From an uncultured Muribaculaceae bacterium (GTDB lineage: Bacteria; Bacteroidota; Bacteroidia; Bacteroidales; Muribaculaceae): a DNA stretch of 64,000 bases. The DNA is taken from positions 111,860 through 175,859 of the forward strand of contig CALUIB010000002.1 of assembly GCA_944320595.1 (NCBI GenBank), read 5' to 3'. Positions within the stretch are counted from its first letter, which is position 1. Each line of letters starts with the position of its first letter. A program made the position numbers and the translations under genes. The notes beneath the pieces were generated by a model. That model was given only the letters and a program-made list of their open reading frames with translations, searched no databases and was not told the origin of the DNA. Positions 9,631 through 21,834 of the stretch are shown piece by piece.

Positions 9631-10788
9631 ATGAATATGAAGACCTTAAAATATATCTTGGCAAGCCTGCTGCTGATGGGTACGGCAGTGCTGCCGCTCC
9701 TGGCCCAGGACAATGGCGGCGTGGTGCGCCGCCGCACACCGGGAGGACGGAATGCCGAAAAAGACGAGACGGGAATGACCGAACGCATGAAGTCGTTCTA
9801 TGAGGAACGGGAACCGTCGGATGCCAATATCGAGTGGATGAGGGTGATATACCGCTCCATCGACCTCACCGACGCCACCAACATGGCTCTATATTACCCC
9901 GAATTGCCCAACGAGGACGGGCAGAACCTGTTTTTTATAATAATGCGCCTGCTGGCCGACGGAAAGATTCCGGCATACGAATACCTCGACGGACGTGAAC
10001 TCTTTACCGAGCAGTACCGCATCAACGTGAGCGAGATGCTCGACCGTTTCCACGTGCTTTACACCGAGGCCAAAGGCAGCACCGAGCGCAATCCGCGATA
10101 CGCCATCGAGGAGAGCGACATCCCGGCAAACGAGGTGCTGAGCTATTACATAATCGAGCGCATGGAATTCGACCGCCTTGCAGGCAAGATGCGCAAAAGC
10201 GTCTCGGCCATTTGCCCGGTGCTGCACCGCACCGACGAGTTTGGCGGCGATGCAATACGCTACCCCATGTTCTGGGTGGAAATGAACGACCTGCGCCCAT
10301 ACATATCGCAGCAATACGTATTCACCGACAACGACAACAACCTTGCCCGCTACAGCATCGAAGACTTCTTCGTGATGGGTATGTACAAGGGCAGCATCTA
10401 TAAAACCAAGAACCTGCGCAACCTGTCGATGGTGCAAATGTTCCCCGACCCCGAGGACTTGAAACGTGCGCAAGACAGCATCGAGAACCGCTTGCAGTCA
10501 TTCGACCGCAACCTGTGGATTCCCTCGCGCGAGGAACTGCAAGCCCGTGCCGGAACAGGCGAAGGCGATGATGCCGACAGCGAAGAGGAAGAAGAAATAA
10601 CCATACGCGACCGCGACGAAGATGCCGACGACGAGGCTGCCACCGTGAAGGAAGACAAGGAGGAGCCGAAGAAAGAGGCCAAGAACAAGCGTTCAAAACG
10701 GTCAAAGCCAAAAGGCTCGAATGTGAAGAAAGCCAAAGTATCGAACAGCGGTTCGGCTGTGCGCTCGGTGCGCCGCCGCAAACCATAA
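9631..10788 (+). CDS. porN: PorN/GldN, T9SS periplasmic ring protein
   Basis: Protein of 385 residues with signal peptide ([20 protein letters not shown], cleavage near LLAQ). The core has typical GldN elements: [39 protein letters not shown] and [14 protein letters not shown]. It partners PorK in the periplasmic ring. The last 75 residues are low complexity, first acidic ([18 protein letters not shown]) and then lysine/arginine-rich. Such a long charged tail exceeds the conserved core and may be flexible. It is the last recognisable T9SS gene of the block. Confidence 0.94.
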   Translation: MNMKTLKYILASLLLMGTAVLPLLAQDNGGVVRRRTPGGRNAEKDETGMTERMKSFYEEREPSDANIEWMRVIYRSIDLTDATNMALYYPELPNEDGQNLFFIIMRLLADGKIPAYEYLDGRELFTEQYRINVSEMLDRFHVLYTEAKGSTERNPRYAIEESDIPANEVLSYYIIERMEFDRLAGKMRKSVSAICPVLHRTDEFGGDAIRYPMFWVEMNDLRPYISQQYVFTDNDNNLARYSIEDFFVMGMYKGSIYKTKNLRNLSMVQMFPDPEDLKRAQDSIENRLQSFDRNLWIPSREELQARAGTGEGDDADSEEEEEITIRDRDEDADDEAATVKEDKEEPKKEAKNKRSKRSKPKGSNVKKAKVSNSGSAVRSVRRRKP

Positions 10789-10801
10789 ACACAATAAAAC
10801 C

Positions 10802-11128
10802 ATGTTGTTAACTACCACAAACATCGTGGAGGGAATGAAGATTACCGCCTACCACGGAATAGTGTCGGGAGAAACCATAATCGGTGCAAACGTCATACGC
10901 GACTTTTTTGCCAGCGTGCGCGACTTCATAGGCGGACGCTCGGGCGCATACGAAGAGGTGCTGCGCGAGGCCAAAGACACAGCCCTGCGCGAGATGGAAG
11001 CCAACGCCGCACATCTTGGCGCAAACGCAGTAATAGGCATCGACCTCGACTATGAGACTGTAGGCTCAAACGGCAGCATGCTCATGGTCACTTGCAGCGG
11101 CACAGCCGTCACGCTGTCGCCCATCTAA
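10802..11128 (+). CDS. YbjQ/UPF0145-family protein
   Basis: Protein of 108 residues matching the YbjQ family (putative heavy-metal-binding fold): [40 protein letters not shown] and [13 protein letters not shown]. These are the conserved segments of this small pentamer-forming family of unknown function. It starts 13 bp after porN and may be cotranscribed with the T9SS block. A role in secretion is not implied by the family. Length is normal. Confidence 0.9.
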   Translation: MLLTTTNIVEGMKITAYHGIVSGETIIGANVIRDFFASVRDFIGGRSGAYEEVLREAKDTALREMEANAAHLGANAVIGIDLDYETVGSNGSMLMVTCSGTAVTLSPI

Positions 11129-11153
11129 AACAAGTTCCCCAAATGACTCCCCC

Positions 11154-11181
11154 GTAGAGACGATGTGCACATCGTCTCTAC
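11154..11181. repeat. Perfect 28-nt palindrome of the GAGACG/CGTCTC family
   Basis: Arm GTAGAGACGATGTG is followed directly by its exact reverse complement. The same outer arms with different cores occur at 34737, 34807, 41441 and 42706. The sequence just after it (AATAACAGCGACTGATTTGC) resembles the sequence after the 34737 copy, so the repeat unit is longer than the palindrome. It could also act as a transcriptional hairpin after the T9SS operon, but no T-run follows. Confidence 0.9.
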
Positions 11182-11241
11182 AATAACAGCGACTGATTTG
11201 CAATGTATTACATAGCGAGGCGGTTGTGTGGGTATGTCATA

Positions 11242-11297
11242 ATGCGCTATGGGCTGCTCCGCCGTCCATAGCGCATATCATTTCATTTTGATACACC
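11242..11297. repeat. Hairpin plus one MITE-like terminal repeat
   Basis: An 11-bp perfect stem (ATGCGCTATGG at 11242-11252, complement at 11266-11276, 13-nt loop) is followed by ATTTTGATACACC at 11285-11297. That sequence is identical to the right end of the short element at 41335-41406. No matching left end is visible, so this may be a decayed or half element. The rest of the 11129-11334 gap shows nothing coding. Confidence 0.7.
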
Positions 11298-11334
11298 ATC
11301 ATTATTTTACCCAACCATCTCTCGGGAAAACAGA

Positions 11335-11859
11335 TTACCAGCCGAAGGCATGATGGTCGCTCATCCACAAGCCTTGTGCTTTAAGAACCTGCTCTATCAC
11401 GTCGCGGCCACAGCCATATCCACCCATGCAGGGCGAAATGTAGCGAGCCACATCCTTCACCTCGGGAGCGGCATCGGCTGGAGCCACGGGCAGGCCCACG
11501 CACTGCATGGCCTCGATGTCGGGAATGTCGTCGCCCAAATAGGCCACTTGGCAGGGTTGCAAATCGTGCATCTTCATCCACTCCTTCAGCACCGGCACCT
11601 TTAGCGATGCCCCAAGGTATATGTCCTTGACACCAAGCCCGGCAAAGCGCACACGCACCCCCTCGCTGCGTCCACCCGAAATTATGGAAAAGTGGAACCC
11701 CCGTTTCACGGCAAGCTGTATGGCATACCCATCCTTGATGTTGACCATGCGCAACGGTTCGCCGCTTATGTGCATAGGTATCACCGATGGAGACAACACG
11801 CCGTCAACGTCGCAGGCAAAAGCCTTTACCTGGGTCAGGTCATAGTCAATTCTGCTCAT
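11335..11859 (-). CDS. kdsC: KdsC-like 3-deoxy-D-manno-octulosonate 8-phosphate phosphatase (HAD family)
   Basis: Protein of 174 residues. It has the C0-type HAD fold without a cap: [12 protein letters not shown] near the N-terminus (nucleophile Asp17 and Asp19), [12 protein letters not shown] as motif II, a lysine in the [10 protein letters not shown] helix and [12 protein letters not shown] as the last acidic motif. The C-terminal [14 protein letters not shown] segment is typical of KdsC. The enzyme hydrolyses KDO-8-phosphate on the way to lipid A-KDO. Its start overlaps the DUF2520 gene by 14 bp, so the two are translationally coupled. Confidence 0.9.
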   Translation of the reverse strand: MSRIDYDLTQVKAFACDVDGVLSPSVIPMHISGEPLRMVNIKDGYAIQLAVKRGFHFSIISGGRSEGVRVRFAGLGVKDIYLGASLKVPVLKEWMKMHDLQPCQVAYLGDDIPDIEAMQCVGLPVAPADAAPEVKDVARYISPCMGGYGCGRDVIEQVLKAQGLWMSDHHAFGW

Positions 11860-12610
11860 GGCGTTTAATTATACTGTCCGACAATATTTTGTATATCGCA
11901 GCCTTCTCCTCGTCGAGCATGGCAATGTGCGAGTGCATCACATTCACATCGTGGCGCACCGCCGGCCCCGTCTGCGACTCGGCAGGAGGCAACAGCTTTA
12001 ACTTGTCAACCGTGGTACTGATTAGCGGCAACATCACATCGAATGGCAACCCGGCCTCGCCAAGCACGTCGCCGGCAAGCGTCCACATGTGGTTGGCAAA
12101 ATTGCAGGCAAACACGGCAGCTATGTGCAACCGCCTACGTTGGTCGCTCGTGGCGCGGAACACCCGTCGCGACAACTGCCGCGCAAGCCCTTCCACCATT
12201 ACGGCAGTAGCCTCGCTCTCGGCCTCGATGAAAAACGGCACGTCGGCAAAGTCGGCGGCTATCTGCTTTGAGAACGATTGCATCGGGTAAAACACCCCGT
12301 ATCGTTCACGCCGACCGGCAAACACCGTAACGGACGTGCTGCCCGACGTGTGCACCCACACAGCCCCGTTGTCGGGCACTGCCTCAACCACACCGGCAAT
12401 GGCATCATCACTCACCGATATTATGTAGATGTCGGCATCGCGCACCACGCCGTCAAGCGAGTCGGAGGCACAAGCCCCGACGGTAGCTGCAAGTTCTCGG
12501 GCGTGGGGCAACGTGCGGCTATACACCTGCACCACCTCCACCCCGGCGGTAGCCAACGCCCTCACAAGGTTGGTGGCCACATTCCCGGCACCAATCATCA
12601 CAGCTTTCAT
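11846..12610 (-). CDS. Rossmann-fold DUF2520 oxidoreductase-like protein
   Basis: Protein of 254 residues from the ATG at 12610, chosen because [19 protein letters not shown] opens the GxGxxx dinucleotide-binding fold and the start overlaps the upstream stop (ATGA-type). The C-terminal half is all helical ([24 protein letters not shown]), as in DUF2520 proteins, which resemble ketopantoate or F420-dependent reductases. The substrate is unknown. Position between a nitroreductase and KdsC with overlaps at both ends indicates one operon. Confidence 0.85.
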   Translation of the reverse strand: MKAVMIGAGNVATNLVRALATAGVEVVQVYSRTLPHARELAATVGACASDSLDGVVRDADIYIISVSDDAIAGVVEAVPDNGAVWVHTSGSTSVTVFAGRRERYGVFYPMQSFSKQIAADFADVPFFIEAESEATAVMVEGLARQLSRRVFRATSDQRRRLHIAAVFACNFANHMWTLAGDVLGEAGLPFDVMLPLISTTVDKLKLLPPAESQTGPAVRHDVNVMHSHIAMLDEEKAAIYKILSDSIIKRHEQN

Positions 12611-13146
12611 TCCTGCGGCCTCCATTTGCCTATGTGTACACGTTCCCACAGTATCTTCTCGGGATTAAACGGCTTGCGTTCCTCGTCTTTATGCCCCAAC
12701 GTGACGATGCACAGCACCGGGATATAGGGCGGAATGTCGAGCAAGGCCCGCACATAATCCTCGGCAGGCTCGCCGTCGCCCGAGTAACGGTTGCGAATTT
12801 GTATCCAGCAACTGCCAAGCCCCAAGTCCTCGGCCTGCAATTGCATATAAGTGGCCGCAATGGCCGCATCCTCAATCCACACGTCGCTCACGCCCGGGTC
12901 GGCGCACACCACTATGGCAAGGCTGCACTTGCCTATCGGCGCGGCACCCTGCTCCTTGCAGTAACTAAGCAATTCAAGTTTCTTGCGGTCTTCAACCGTC
13001 ACAAATTGCCACGGCTGCGACCGTTTCGACGACGGAGCCATCAATGCGGCCTCCAATATCAGTTGCACGTCGTCGGGTGAAATCTCCTCGGCTGTATATC
13101 GTCTTATGCTGTGCCTGCGCACCAGCAGTTCATGAAAATTTTCCAT
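12607..13146 (-). CDS. Nitroreductase-family flavoprotein
   Basis: Protein of 179 residues from the ATG at 13146; a TTG three bases upstream is less likely. The N-terminal ELLVRRHSIRRYTAEEI is the FMN-phosphate binding signature. ALMAPSSKRSQPWQFVTVED and IEDAAIAATYMQLQAEDLGLGSCWIQI are the conserved dimer and FMN segments. It probably reduces a quinone or nitro compound with NAD(P)H; the natural substrate cannot be read from sequence. It overlaps the next gene by 4 bp. Confidence 0.9.
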   Translation of the reverse strand: MENFHELLVRRHSIRRYTAEEISPDDVQLILEAALMAPSSKRSQPWQFVTVEDRKKLELLSYCKEQGAAPIGKCSLAIVVCADPGVSDVWIEDAAIAATYMQLQAEDLGLGSCWIQIRNRYSGDGEPAEDYVRALLDIPPYIPVLCIVTLGHKDEERKPFNPEKILWERVHIGKWRPQE

Positions 13147-13171
13147 CAATTCTAAGAATAAGATACCAATA

Positions 13172-13179
13172 CAAAATTA
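13172..13179 (-). promoter_or_regulatory. Bacteroidota -7 element for the nitroreductase-kdsC operon
   Basis: The minus strand reads TAATTTTG, a match to TAnnTTTG, 26 bp upstream of the ATG at 13146. A good -33 element at the expected distance is not seen, so the call is moderate. Confidence 0.5.
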
Positions 13180-13196
13180 CAACAAAACCCGAAAAA

Positions 13197-13228
13197 ATTG
13201 CCCACATACCATATATTTTGTAATTTTG
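13197..13228 (+). promoter_or_regulatory. Bacteroidota promoter for the LMW phosphatase
   Basis: ATTG at 13197-13200, 20 nt, then TAATTTTG at 13221-13228 fits the -33/-7 consensus (TTTG, 19-21 nt, TAnnTTTG). The ATG at 13246 lies 17 nt downstream, implying a very short leader. Confidence 0.65.
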
Positions 13229-13245
13229 GAAAAAACAGAACATTT

Positions 13246-13755
13246 ATGGAGAAAAGTACACCTACCGGCGACACGAGATACAAGATTCTATTCATCTGCC
13301 TGGGCAATATATGCCGCTCGCCGGCGGCACAGGGAATCATGGAACAGCTGATTGCCAGCCGCGGCCTGCAAGACCGCTTCCTTGTAGATTCGGCAGGGTT
13401 ATATGGCGGACACAGCGGCAGCCTGCCCGACCAGCGGATGCGCGTCCATGCCCAAAGACGCGGCTACACGCTCACGCACCGCAGCCGCCAGATAACAGGC
13501 AGTGACTTGCAGACGTTTGACCTAATCGTGGTCATGGACCGCAGCAACCTCGAAGGGCTGCAACATCTAAAAGACCCCGTTGACCCACACAAAGTGGTGG
13601 AAATGGCAAGCTACCTGCGCTTTCACCCACGCAACCATTGCGTTCCCGACCCGTATTACGACGGTGCCGAGGGATTTGAGCTTGTGCTCGACTTGCTCGA
13701 AGATGCCTGCGAAGGGCTGCTTGATGAATTATGCAAAACTACCAAACAACACTAA
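13246..13755 (+). CDS. Low-molecular-weight protein tyrosine phosphatase
   Basis: Protein of 169 residues. The P-loop CLGNICRSPAAQG (Cys18 to Arg24, CX5R followed by S) sits directly at the N-terminus. The general-acid region VPDPYYDGAEGFELVLDLLEDA (DPYY) is intact. These are the full catalytic set of LMW-PTPs, which dephosphorylate tyrosine and regulate, among others, exopolysaccharide kinases. The ATG at 13246 follows a well-spaced promoter; an upstream start at 13198 would lie within that promoter. The GH20 gene begins 8 bp after its stop. Confidence 0.95.
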   Translation: MEKSTPTGDTRYKILFICLGNICRSPAAQGIMEQLIASRGLQDRFLVDSAGLYGGHSGSLPDQRMRVHAQRRGYTLTHRSRQITGSDLQTFDLIVVMDRSNLEGLQHLKDPVDPHKVVEMASYLRFHPRNHCVPDPYYDGAEGFELVLDLLEDACEGLLDELCKTTKQH

Positions 13756-13763
13756 CAACACTC

Positions 13764-16268
13764 ATGAAAAAATCATTAATAGCATTGGCTGCCGCACTGT
13801 CGGCATTACCGGTACCAATGGCAGCCGAAACAGCCCCGGTGGCTGTGAAATGGATAATGGGCGAGAATTTTGCCACACCGCGGCAATACAGCTCGCAATT
13901 CGTAGTGACCAACGTCACCGACAGCACACTGCACGGCAACTGGGGGCTGTATTACAACATATTTCCCAACGAAGTAACCGTAGAGGCTGGCAGCCCCGCG
14001 GCAGTGGAGGAGATAATACCCAACTACTATGTGCTGCGTCCCACGAGCAATTACGTGCCACTGGCACCTGGCGACTCGATGGTTATCAACATGATGATGC
14101 ACGGCACATTCACATCACGCTCATTTGCCCCCGACGGTGGCCACTTTGCCTTTGACGGCAAAATGAGCGACCCCATACCCGTGGCAATAGCCATGCAGCC
14201 GCTCACTCACCCATCGCAGTGGAGCCTGCCGGGGCAGTTCGCCGACTATCCCGACGGCACGTATGTTTACAACCTGAATGAATCGGTAAATCCCGCCGGG
14301 GCGAAATTCAACGGCTCGGACTACGACATTTTCCCGACTCCGAAATCAATTGACCTCACAGGCGGCTCTGTCACACTCACCGATGCCGTGACCATAGAGG
14401 CAGCACAGGGAACGAGCCTTGCAGCAAGTTACCTGCGCGAAAAACTCGCCGCCGCCGGTATAAACGAGGGGCACAGCGACATTCTTATAAAACTTTCGCT
14501 TATGCCTGCCGGAAACACCAACAGCCCGGAATACTATGAACTGGCCGTAAATGCCGACGGCACAATCGACATAGCCGGAGCCTCGCCCGAAGGGCTGCTT
14601 AACGGCGTGAAGACCCTTGTGGCTGTCATAGAGACGAAATGGGCTCTGACCGACAAGGTGCTACCTTGCGTGAAAATAAGCGACTACCCCGACCTTGCAT
14701 ACCGCGGCGTGATGATTGACATTGCCCGCAACTTCACGCGGTGCGACGACCTGAAACGAATGATTGACCTGCTGGCATCATACAAAATCAACCGTTTCCA
14801 GTTCCACTTCTGCGACGACGAGGCTTGGCGGCTTGAAATACCGGGACTGCCCGAACTCACACAAGTAGGGTCGCGCAAAGGGCTTACGTTCAACGAAACC
14901 GATTTCTTGGTGCAGACCTACCGCGGTACCGGCAATCCCTACGACACCACTGGCACAGCCAACGGGTACTATACTCGCCGCCAATTCATCGACCTGCTGA
15001 AATATGCCGCGGCACGTGGCGTGAAGGTAATCCCCGAAATAGAAACTCCCGGACACTCGCGGGCAGCCATCGTGTCGATGAAACACCGCCATGCGCACTA
15101 TGCCGCCATGGGCAACCTATCCGAGGCCGAACGCTACCTGCTGTGGGATGACCGCGACACGTCGGCCTACACTTCGGCACAAGGTTTCCACGACAACATA
15201 TTGTGCATAGGCCAGGAAGGCACTTACCGTTTCCTTGAAAAGGTAATCGACGAGCTGGCTCTTATGTATGAAGAATCCGGGCTGCGGCTCGACATGCTGC
15301 ACATAGGCGGCGACGAAGTGCCTGCCGGGGCATGGAAAGGCTCGCCTGTGGTACACGAGATGATGCGCCAGCAGGGCTACACCACAATAAACGAGGCACG
15401 CGAATACTTCATCGACCGCCTAACCGCTTACTTAGACGGCAAAGGCATAAAAGCCTCAGGCTGGCAAGAGGTGGCACTGCACCACAGCACCGAATACGAT
15501 GATCGGGTGGCACGACGGTTTGGCGGCGTGAACGCATGGAGTACCGTGGGGAGCAGCAACGTGGTGACCTACACGCTTGCCAATGCAGGCTACCCTGTGA
15601 TACTTAGCGGAGTGAACAATTTCTACTTCGACATGGTATATTCGCGCCACCAAGACGAAGACGGCCTGTCGTGGGGAGGTGCCACCGACGAGTTCACTTC
15701 GTGGCAGGCACAGCCATTCGACATATACCGCACTCGGTTCACCGACTACAATGGCCGCCCCATCGACCTTGCCCGGGCAGCCGAAGGCCGACCGCGGCTG
15801 GAACGTCCCGAAAACATAGTGGGCGTGCAGGGGCAAGTTTTTGCCGAGACTGTACGTGACTTCAATATGGTGCAGGCCTTCGTGTTCCCCAAGCTGTTCG
15901 GTCTTGCCGAACGTGGCTGGAACGCACGGCCCGAGTGGGGAGGACAGTACAAGAACCTATCACCGTTCTACGCAGCACGCTCGCAATACAACCTTAAAGT
16001 GGGACTACGCGAAATGCCGCGCATCTTCAACAAGAGAGTTAACTTCCGCATAGGCCAACCCGGGCTGAAAGTGGAGAACGGCATGCTGACAGCCAACACC
16101 CGTTACCCGGGCATGACAGTGCGATACACGCTCGACGGCAGCACCCCCACGCGCCACTCGCCGCAATGGACTGCCCCTGTACCGGTAGGCAACGCCAGTG
16201 TGGTAAAAGCACGCGCCTACTACCTTGGCAAGGAAAGCTCGGCCACATTCCTGTTCCTCAACGAATAA
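13764..16268 (+). CDS. GH20 beta-N-acetylhexosaminidase (chitobiase-like, four-domain)
   Basis: Protein of 834 residues. The ATG at 13764 gives a signal peptide (MKKSLIALAAALSALPVPMA). An N-terminal carbohydrate-binding domain (APVAVKWIMGENF onward) is followed by the GH20b domain. The (beta/alpha)8 catalytic domain contains RGVMIDIARNFTRCDDL, QFHFCDDEAWRLEIPGL and HIGGDEVP, with the catalytic Asp-Glu pair near residues 517-518. A C-terminal DGSTPTRHSP domain is of the CHB_HEX_C type. This enzyme releases terminal GlcNAc or GalNAc from chitobiose, N-glycans or mucin. It is convergent with the minus-strand PUL and may serve the same glycans, although it shares transcription with the phosphatase. 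The cleavage site suggests periplasmic or surface export. Confidence 0.95.
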   Translation: MKKSLIALAAALSALPVPMAAETAPVAVKWIMGENFATPRQYSSQFVVTNVTDSTLHGNWGLYYNIFPNEVTVEAGSPAAVEEIIPNYYVLRPTSNYVPLAPGDSMVINMMMHGTFTSRSFAPDGGHFAFDGKMSDPIPVAIAMQPLTHPSQWSLPGQFADYPDGTYVYNLNESVNPAGAKFNGSDYDIFPTPKSIDLTGGSVTLTDAVTIEAAQGTSLAASYLREKLAAAGINEGHSDILIKLSLMPAGNTNSPEYYELAVNADGTIDIAGASPEGLLNGVKTLVAVIETKWALTDKVLPCVKISDYPDLAYRGVMIDIARNFTRCDDLKRMIDLLASYKINRFQFHFCDDEAWRLEIPGLPELTQVGSRKGLTFNETDFLVQTYRGTGNPYDTTGTANGYYTRRQFIDLLKYAAARGVKVIPEIETPGHSRAAIVSMKHRHAHYAAMGNLSEAERYLLWDDRDTSAYTSAQGFHDNILCIGQEGTYRFLEKVIDELALMYEESGLRLDMLHIGGDEVPAGAWKGSPVVHEMMRQQGYTTINEAREYFIDRLTAYLDGKGIKASGWQEVALHHSTEYDDRVARRFGGVNAWSTVGSSNVVTYTLANAGYPVILSGVNNFYFDMVYSRHQDEDGLSWGGATDEFTSWQAQPFDIYRTRFTDYNGRPIDLARAAEGRPRLERPENIVGVQGQVFAETVRDFNMVQAFVFPKLFGLAERGWNARPEWGGQYKNLSPFYAARSQYNLKVGLREMPRIFNKRVNFRIGQPGLKVENGMLTANTRYPGMTVRYTLDGSTPTRHSPQWTAPVPVGNASVVKARAYYLGKESSATFLFLNE

Positions 16269-16293
16269 CTCCGACGGCATAGACGACAACAAT

Positions 16294-16338
16294 AAAAAAG
16301 CAATTCCGCACGCCATATATGTGCGGAATTGCTTTTTT
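16294..16338. terminator. Bidirectional rho-independent terminator
   Basis: An 18-bp stem (AAAAAAGCAATTCCGCAC and complement, about 9-nt loop) with A-run on the left and T-run on the right. It lies between the convergent GH20 and GH29 genes and can stop transcription from both sides. Confidence 0.92.
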
Positions 16339-16365
16339 GTTATTATGTATCAGATGATTATGCGC

Positions 16366-18273
16366 TTACTTGGCGGTGAGGATACCAAGTTCGGCAACGG
16401 TGATGAAGTCACGCTGTTCTATTTCGCGAGTCGATTCAAAACGGAAGTAGCGTGCGCTGCAAGGTTTGTCGAAAGCCACCTTCTGCAACACCGTATTGTG
16501 CATGATGTTGCCAAACTCGGCATTCTTCTTCACCTGCGTCCACTTCTTGCCATCGACACTCACGTAGAAGTTGTAATAGTAAACCGTGCCGGCCTTGCCG
16601 TCGTTTTCGGTAGGCAGGTAGGCAAAACCTGTGATGCCGTCAACCACCTTGCCCATATCCACTTCTATCATGGGCTTTTTGCCCTGGCCACTGCGCCACA
16701 CTGTGGTTATGTCGCCATCGATGGCCGCCTTTGCGCCGGTAACGCCGCCTGTCGCCCCGTTGACAGTCCACTTGTCAACTTGCACATCGCTCACGACCTG
16801 ACCTTCGGGCATAGCCGAAAGCTCTTCTACGCAATAAGCCGAAATCTTCTTGATATTGGCCGTGTTGCGCGATTGATTAACCACCAACTTCAAGGCCGTT
16901 GCCTCAACTGCCGGGAAACGGAGCATACGCTTGTAGCCGATTGTGGAGCCGCTGCCCACTTCAACCCAGTTGCCATCGACCATTGCCGACACGGTGAACG
17001 ATTCCACGCGCTGCCCCTTGGCAATGTCTTCCTGCAATGTTACGGAATTTACCTTGGTGGCTTGCGGCAACTGGCACACTAATTCGCCGCCCTGCTCAAC
17101 CTGCGCAGGCGTGAACGCAGTTGCCAGCAGGTCGTTGGCAAAATTACGGGTGATGTACTCGTTGAGTTCCTTGATGCGCTGCACGTCGATGTCGCAAAGC
17201 AATCCGTCGGTAGTGGGCGGAATGTTGAGCAGCAGCACCGAGTTGCGGCCAACCGACTCATAATATATGTCAACCAGCTTGGCAAGCGACTTCACATCGC
17301 TGTCCTGCTCGGGGTGATAGAACCATCCCGGACGTATCGATACGTCCACTTCCGACGGATACCAGAACATCTCGCCAGCCTTGGCAACAAGGTCGCGGCT
17401 GCCCAAGTCGTCGCCCGTCTCCTTCAAGCCAAGAACCTGCTTGATGGAATCGGCACTGGCATAACCACCTGGAGGCAGCACAGTGGCACTCCACTCGCAT
17501 TCGCGGCCGAGTCCCTTTTCGTTGCCCACCCAGCGCACGTCGTCGCCCATGATTGCCGTAACGGCATTGGGCTGCAACTTGTGGATAACGTCGTAATAGC
17601 GTGCCCAGTCATACACCTGCTGCTTGCCATTGGGGCCTTCGGCACAAGCACCATCGAACCACACCTCGTGTACCTCGCCATAGTTGGTGAGCAGCTCGGT
17701 TAGCTGTTCCACGAAGAAATCATTGTAGGCCGGCGAATCGCCATAGCACTCGGCATTGCGGTCCCATGGCGAAAGGTAAACGCCGAATTTCATGCCATAC
17801 TTGTCGCAAGCCTCGCGCAGCTCCTTCACCACGTCGCCCTTGCCATCACGCCACGGCGACGATGCCACCGAGTGCTTAGTGGTCTTGGTGGGCCACAGGC
17901 AGAAACCGTCGTGGTGCTTGGCCGTGATGATGACGAGCTTGAAACCGCCATCCTTCAATGCCTTCACCCACTGGTCGGCATCGAGCTTTTCGGGATTGAA
18001 AATTGCGGGATCCTCGGTACCGTCGCCCCACTCGCGTCCGGTAAACGTGTTGATACCGAAGTGCAGGAACGCCGTCATTTCAAGCTCCTGCCATGCAAGC
18101 TGGCGAGCCGACGGCACAAGGCGCGAGGCCATGTCAATCTTCTGCTCGGTGGTGGCACCGTCGGGGAAGACCACGTGTTTCTCGTAATAGGTTTCATTGC
18201 TGCCGCACGAAGTGACCGTTAACAACGCGCAACCTGCAAGCAATGAGGCCATACTGTTTTTTAAAGCCATCAT
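16366..18273 (-). CDS. GH29 alpha-L-fucosidase with F5/8 (CBM32-like) domains, lipoprotein
   Basis: Protein of 635 residues. Lipobox LTVTSC (Cys23) predicts a membrane-anchored lipoprotein. Catalytic domain residues 45-390 carry ELEMTAFLHFGINTFTGREWG, VIITAKHHDGFCLWPT and EVWFDGA, where Asp207 is the expected nucleophile. Two discoidin-like modules follow: about 400-490 and 500-635 (AIDGDITTVWRSGQ, SARYFRFE). GH29 enzymes release alpha-linked fucose from host glycans. The gene begins 2 bp after the GH2 stop and is the last gene of the PUL operon. Which linkage is cleaved cannot be told from sequence. Confidence 0.95.
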   Translation of the reverse strand: MMALKNSMASLLAGCALLTVTSCGSNETYYEKHVVFPDGATTEQKIDMASRLVPSARQLAWQELEMTAFLHFGINTFTGREWGDGTEDPAIFNPEKLDADQWVKALKDGGFKLVIITAKHHDGFCLWPTKTTKHSVASSPWRDGKGDVVKELREACDKYGMKFGVYLSPWDRNAECYGDSPAYNDFFVEQLTELLTNYGEVHEVWFDGACAEGPNGKQQVYDWARYYDVIHKLQPNAVTAIMGDDVRWVGNEKGLGRECEWSATVLPPGGYASADSIKQVLGLKETGDDLGSRDLVAKAGEMFWYPSEVDVSIRPGWFYHPEQDSDVKSLAKLVDIYYESVGRNSVLLLNIPPTTDGLLCDIDVQRIKELNEYITRNFANDLLATAFTPAQVEQGGELVCQLPQATKVNSVTLQEDIAKGQRVESFTVSAMVDGNWVEVGSGSTIGYKRMLRFPAVEATALKLVVNQSRNTANIKKISAYCVEELSAMPEGQVVSDVQVDKWTVNGATGGVTGAKAAIDGDITTVWRSGQGKKPMIEVDMGKVVDGITGFAYLPTENDGKAGTVYYYNFYVSVDGKKWTQVKKNAEFGNIMHNTVLQKVAFDKPCSARYFRFESTREIEQRDFITVAELGILTAK

Positions 18274-18275
18274 AG

Positions 18276-21380
<3,105 letters not shown>

Positions 21381-21398
21381 TTAAAATAATTAATTCGA

Positions 21399-21818
21399 TC
21401 AGAAATCAATAGTATAACTAGTTTCCAAAGAATATTTGCTTTTCCCTCGATCCTCGCCTTTTATTACAAACGGTTCCTTATCCTTGCTTACAGACAAACG
21501 TACATAAGAATCGCTTATGTTATTGATTGTACCTTTCGCATTTACCTTGATAGAAAATGTTGTATTTTTAGTAAAAGGTCCATAAGTACCGTCCCATTTT
21601 GATGACGGAACGGTTATAGTCTGCATCCCTTCATCCGATAAATACGTTATTTCCATATTCGGTCGCCCATATCCTGAGGCAAAAGCCATAGAAACTTCGT
21701 ATTTAACGTAATACCGTGAATTTTCCTCCATTTGTGATATTACATCATCGTCATCAGATGAACATCCAAACAAGAGAAAGGACACGGCCATTAACAGAAA
21801 CACAAATCTCGCTTTCAT
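21399..21818 (-). CDS. Small hypothetical lipoprotein in the PUL
   Basis: Protein of 139 residues with lipobox LLFGC (Cys19) followed by SSDDDD, an acidic export-type signal that in Bacteroidota often directs lipoproteins to the cell surface. The rest is beta-rich (YYVKYEVSMAFASG, MEITYLSDEGMQTITVPSS), somewhat like MmpS-type small beta-sandwich proteins. No catalytic motif is seen. It sits between GH20 (16 bp) and GH2 (42 bp) and is clearly part of the operon. Its base composition is more AT-rich than both neighbours. A glycan-binding role is only a guess. Confidence 0.8.
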   Translation of the reverse strand: MKARFVFLLMAVSFLLFGCSSDDDDVISQMEENSRYYVKYEVSMAFASGYGRPNMEITYLSDEGMQTITVPSSKWDGTYGPFTKNTTFSIKVNAKGTINNISDSYVRLSVSKDKEPFVIKGEDRGKSKYSLETSYTIDF

Positions 21819-21834
21819 AATATAGCATATCTTG

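Noticed and set aside
21399..21818. T9SS cargo among the other PUL enzymes
   Set aside because: The GH20, GH2, GH29 and sulfatase proteins and this lipoprotein lack a C-terminal sorting domain; only the proteins at 31929 and 35010 have one.
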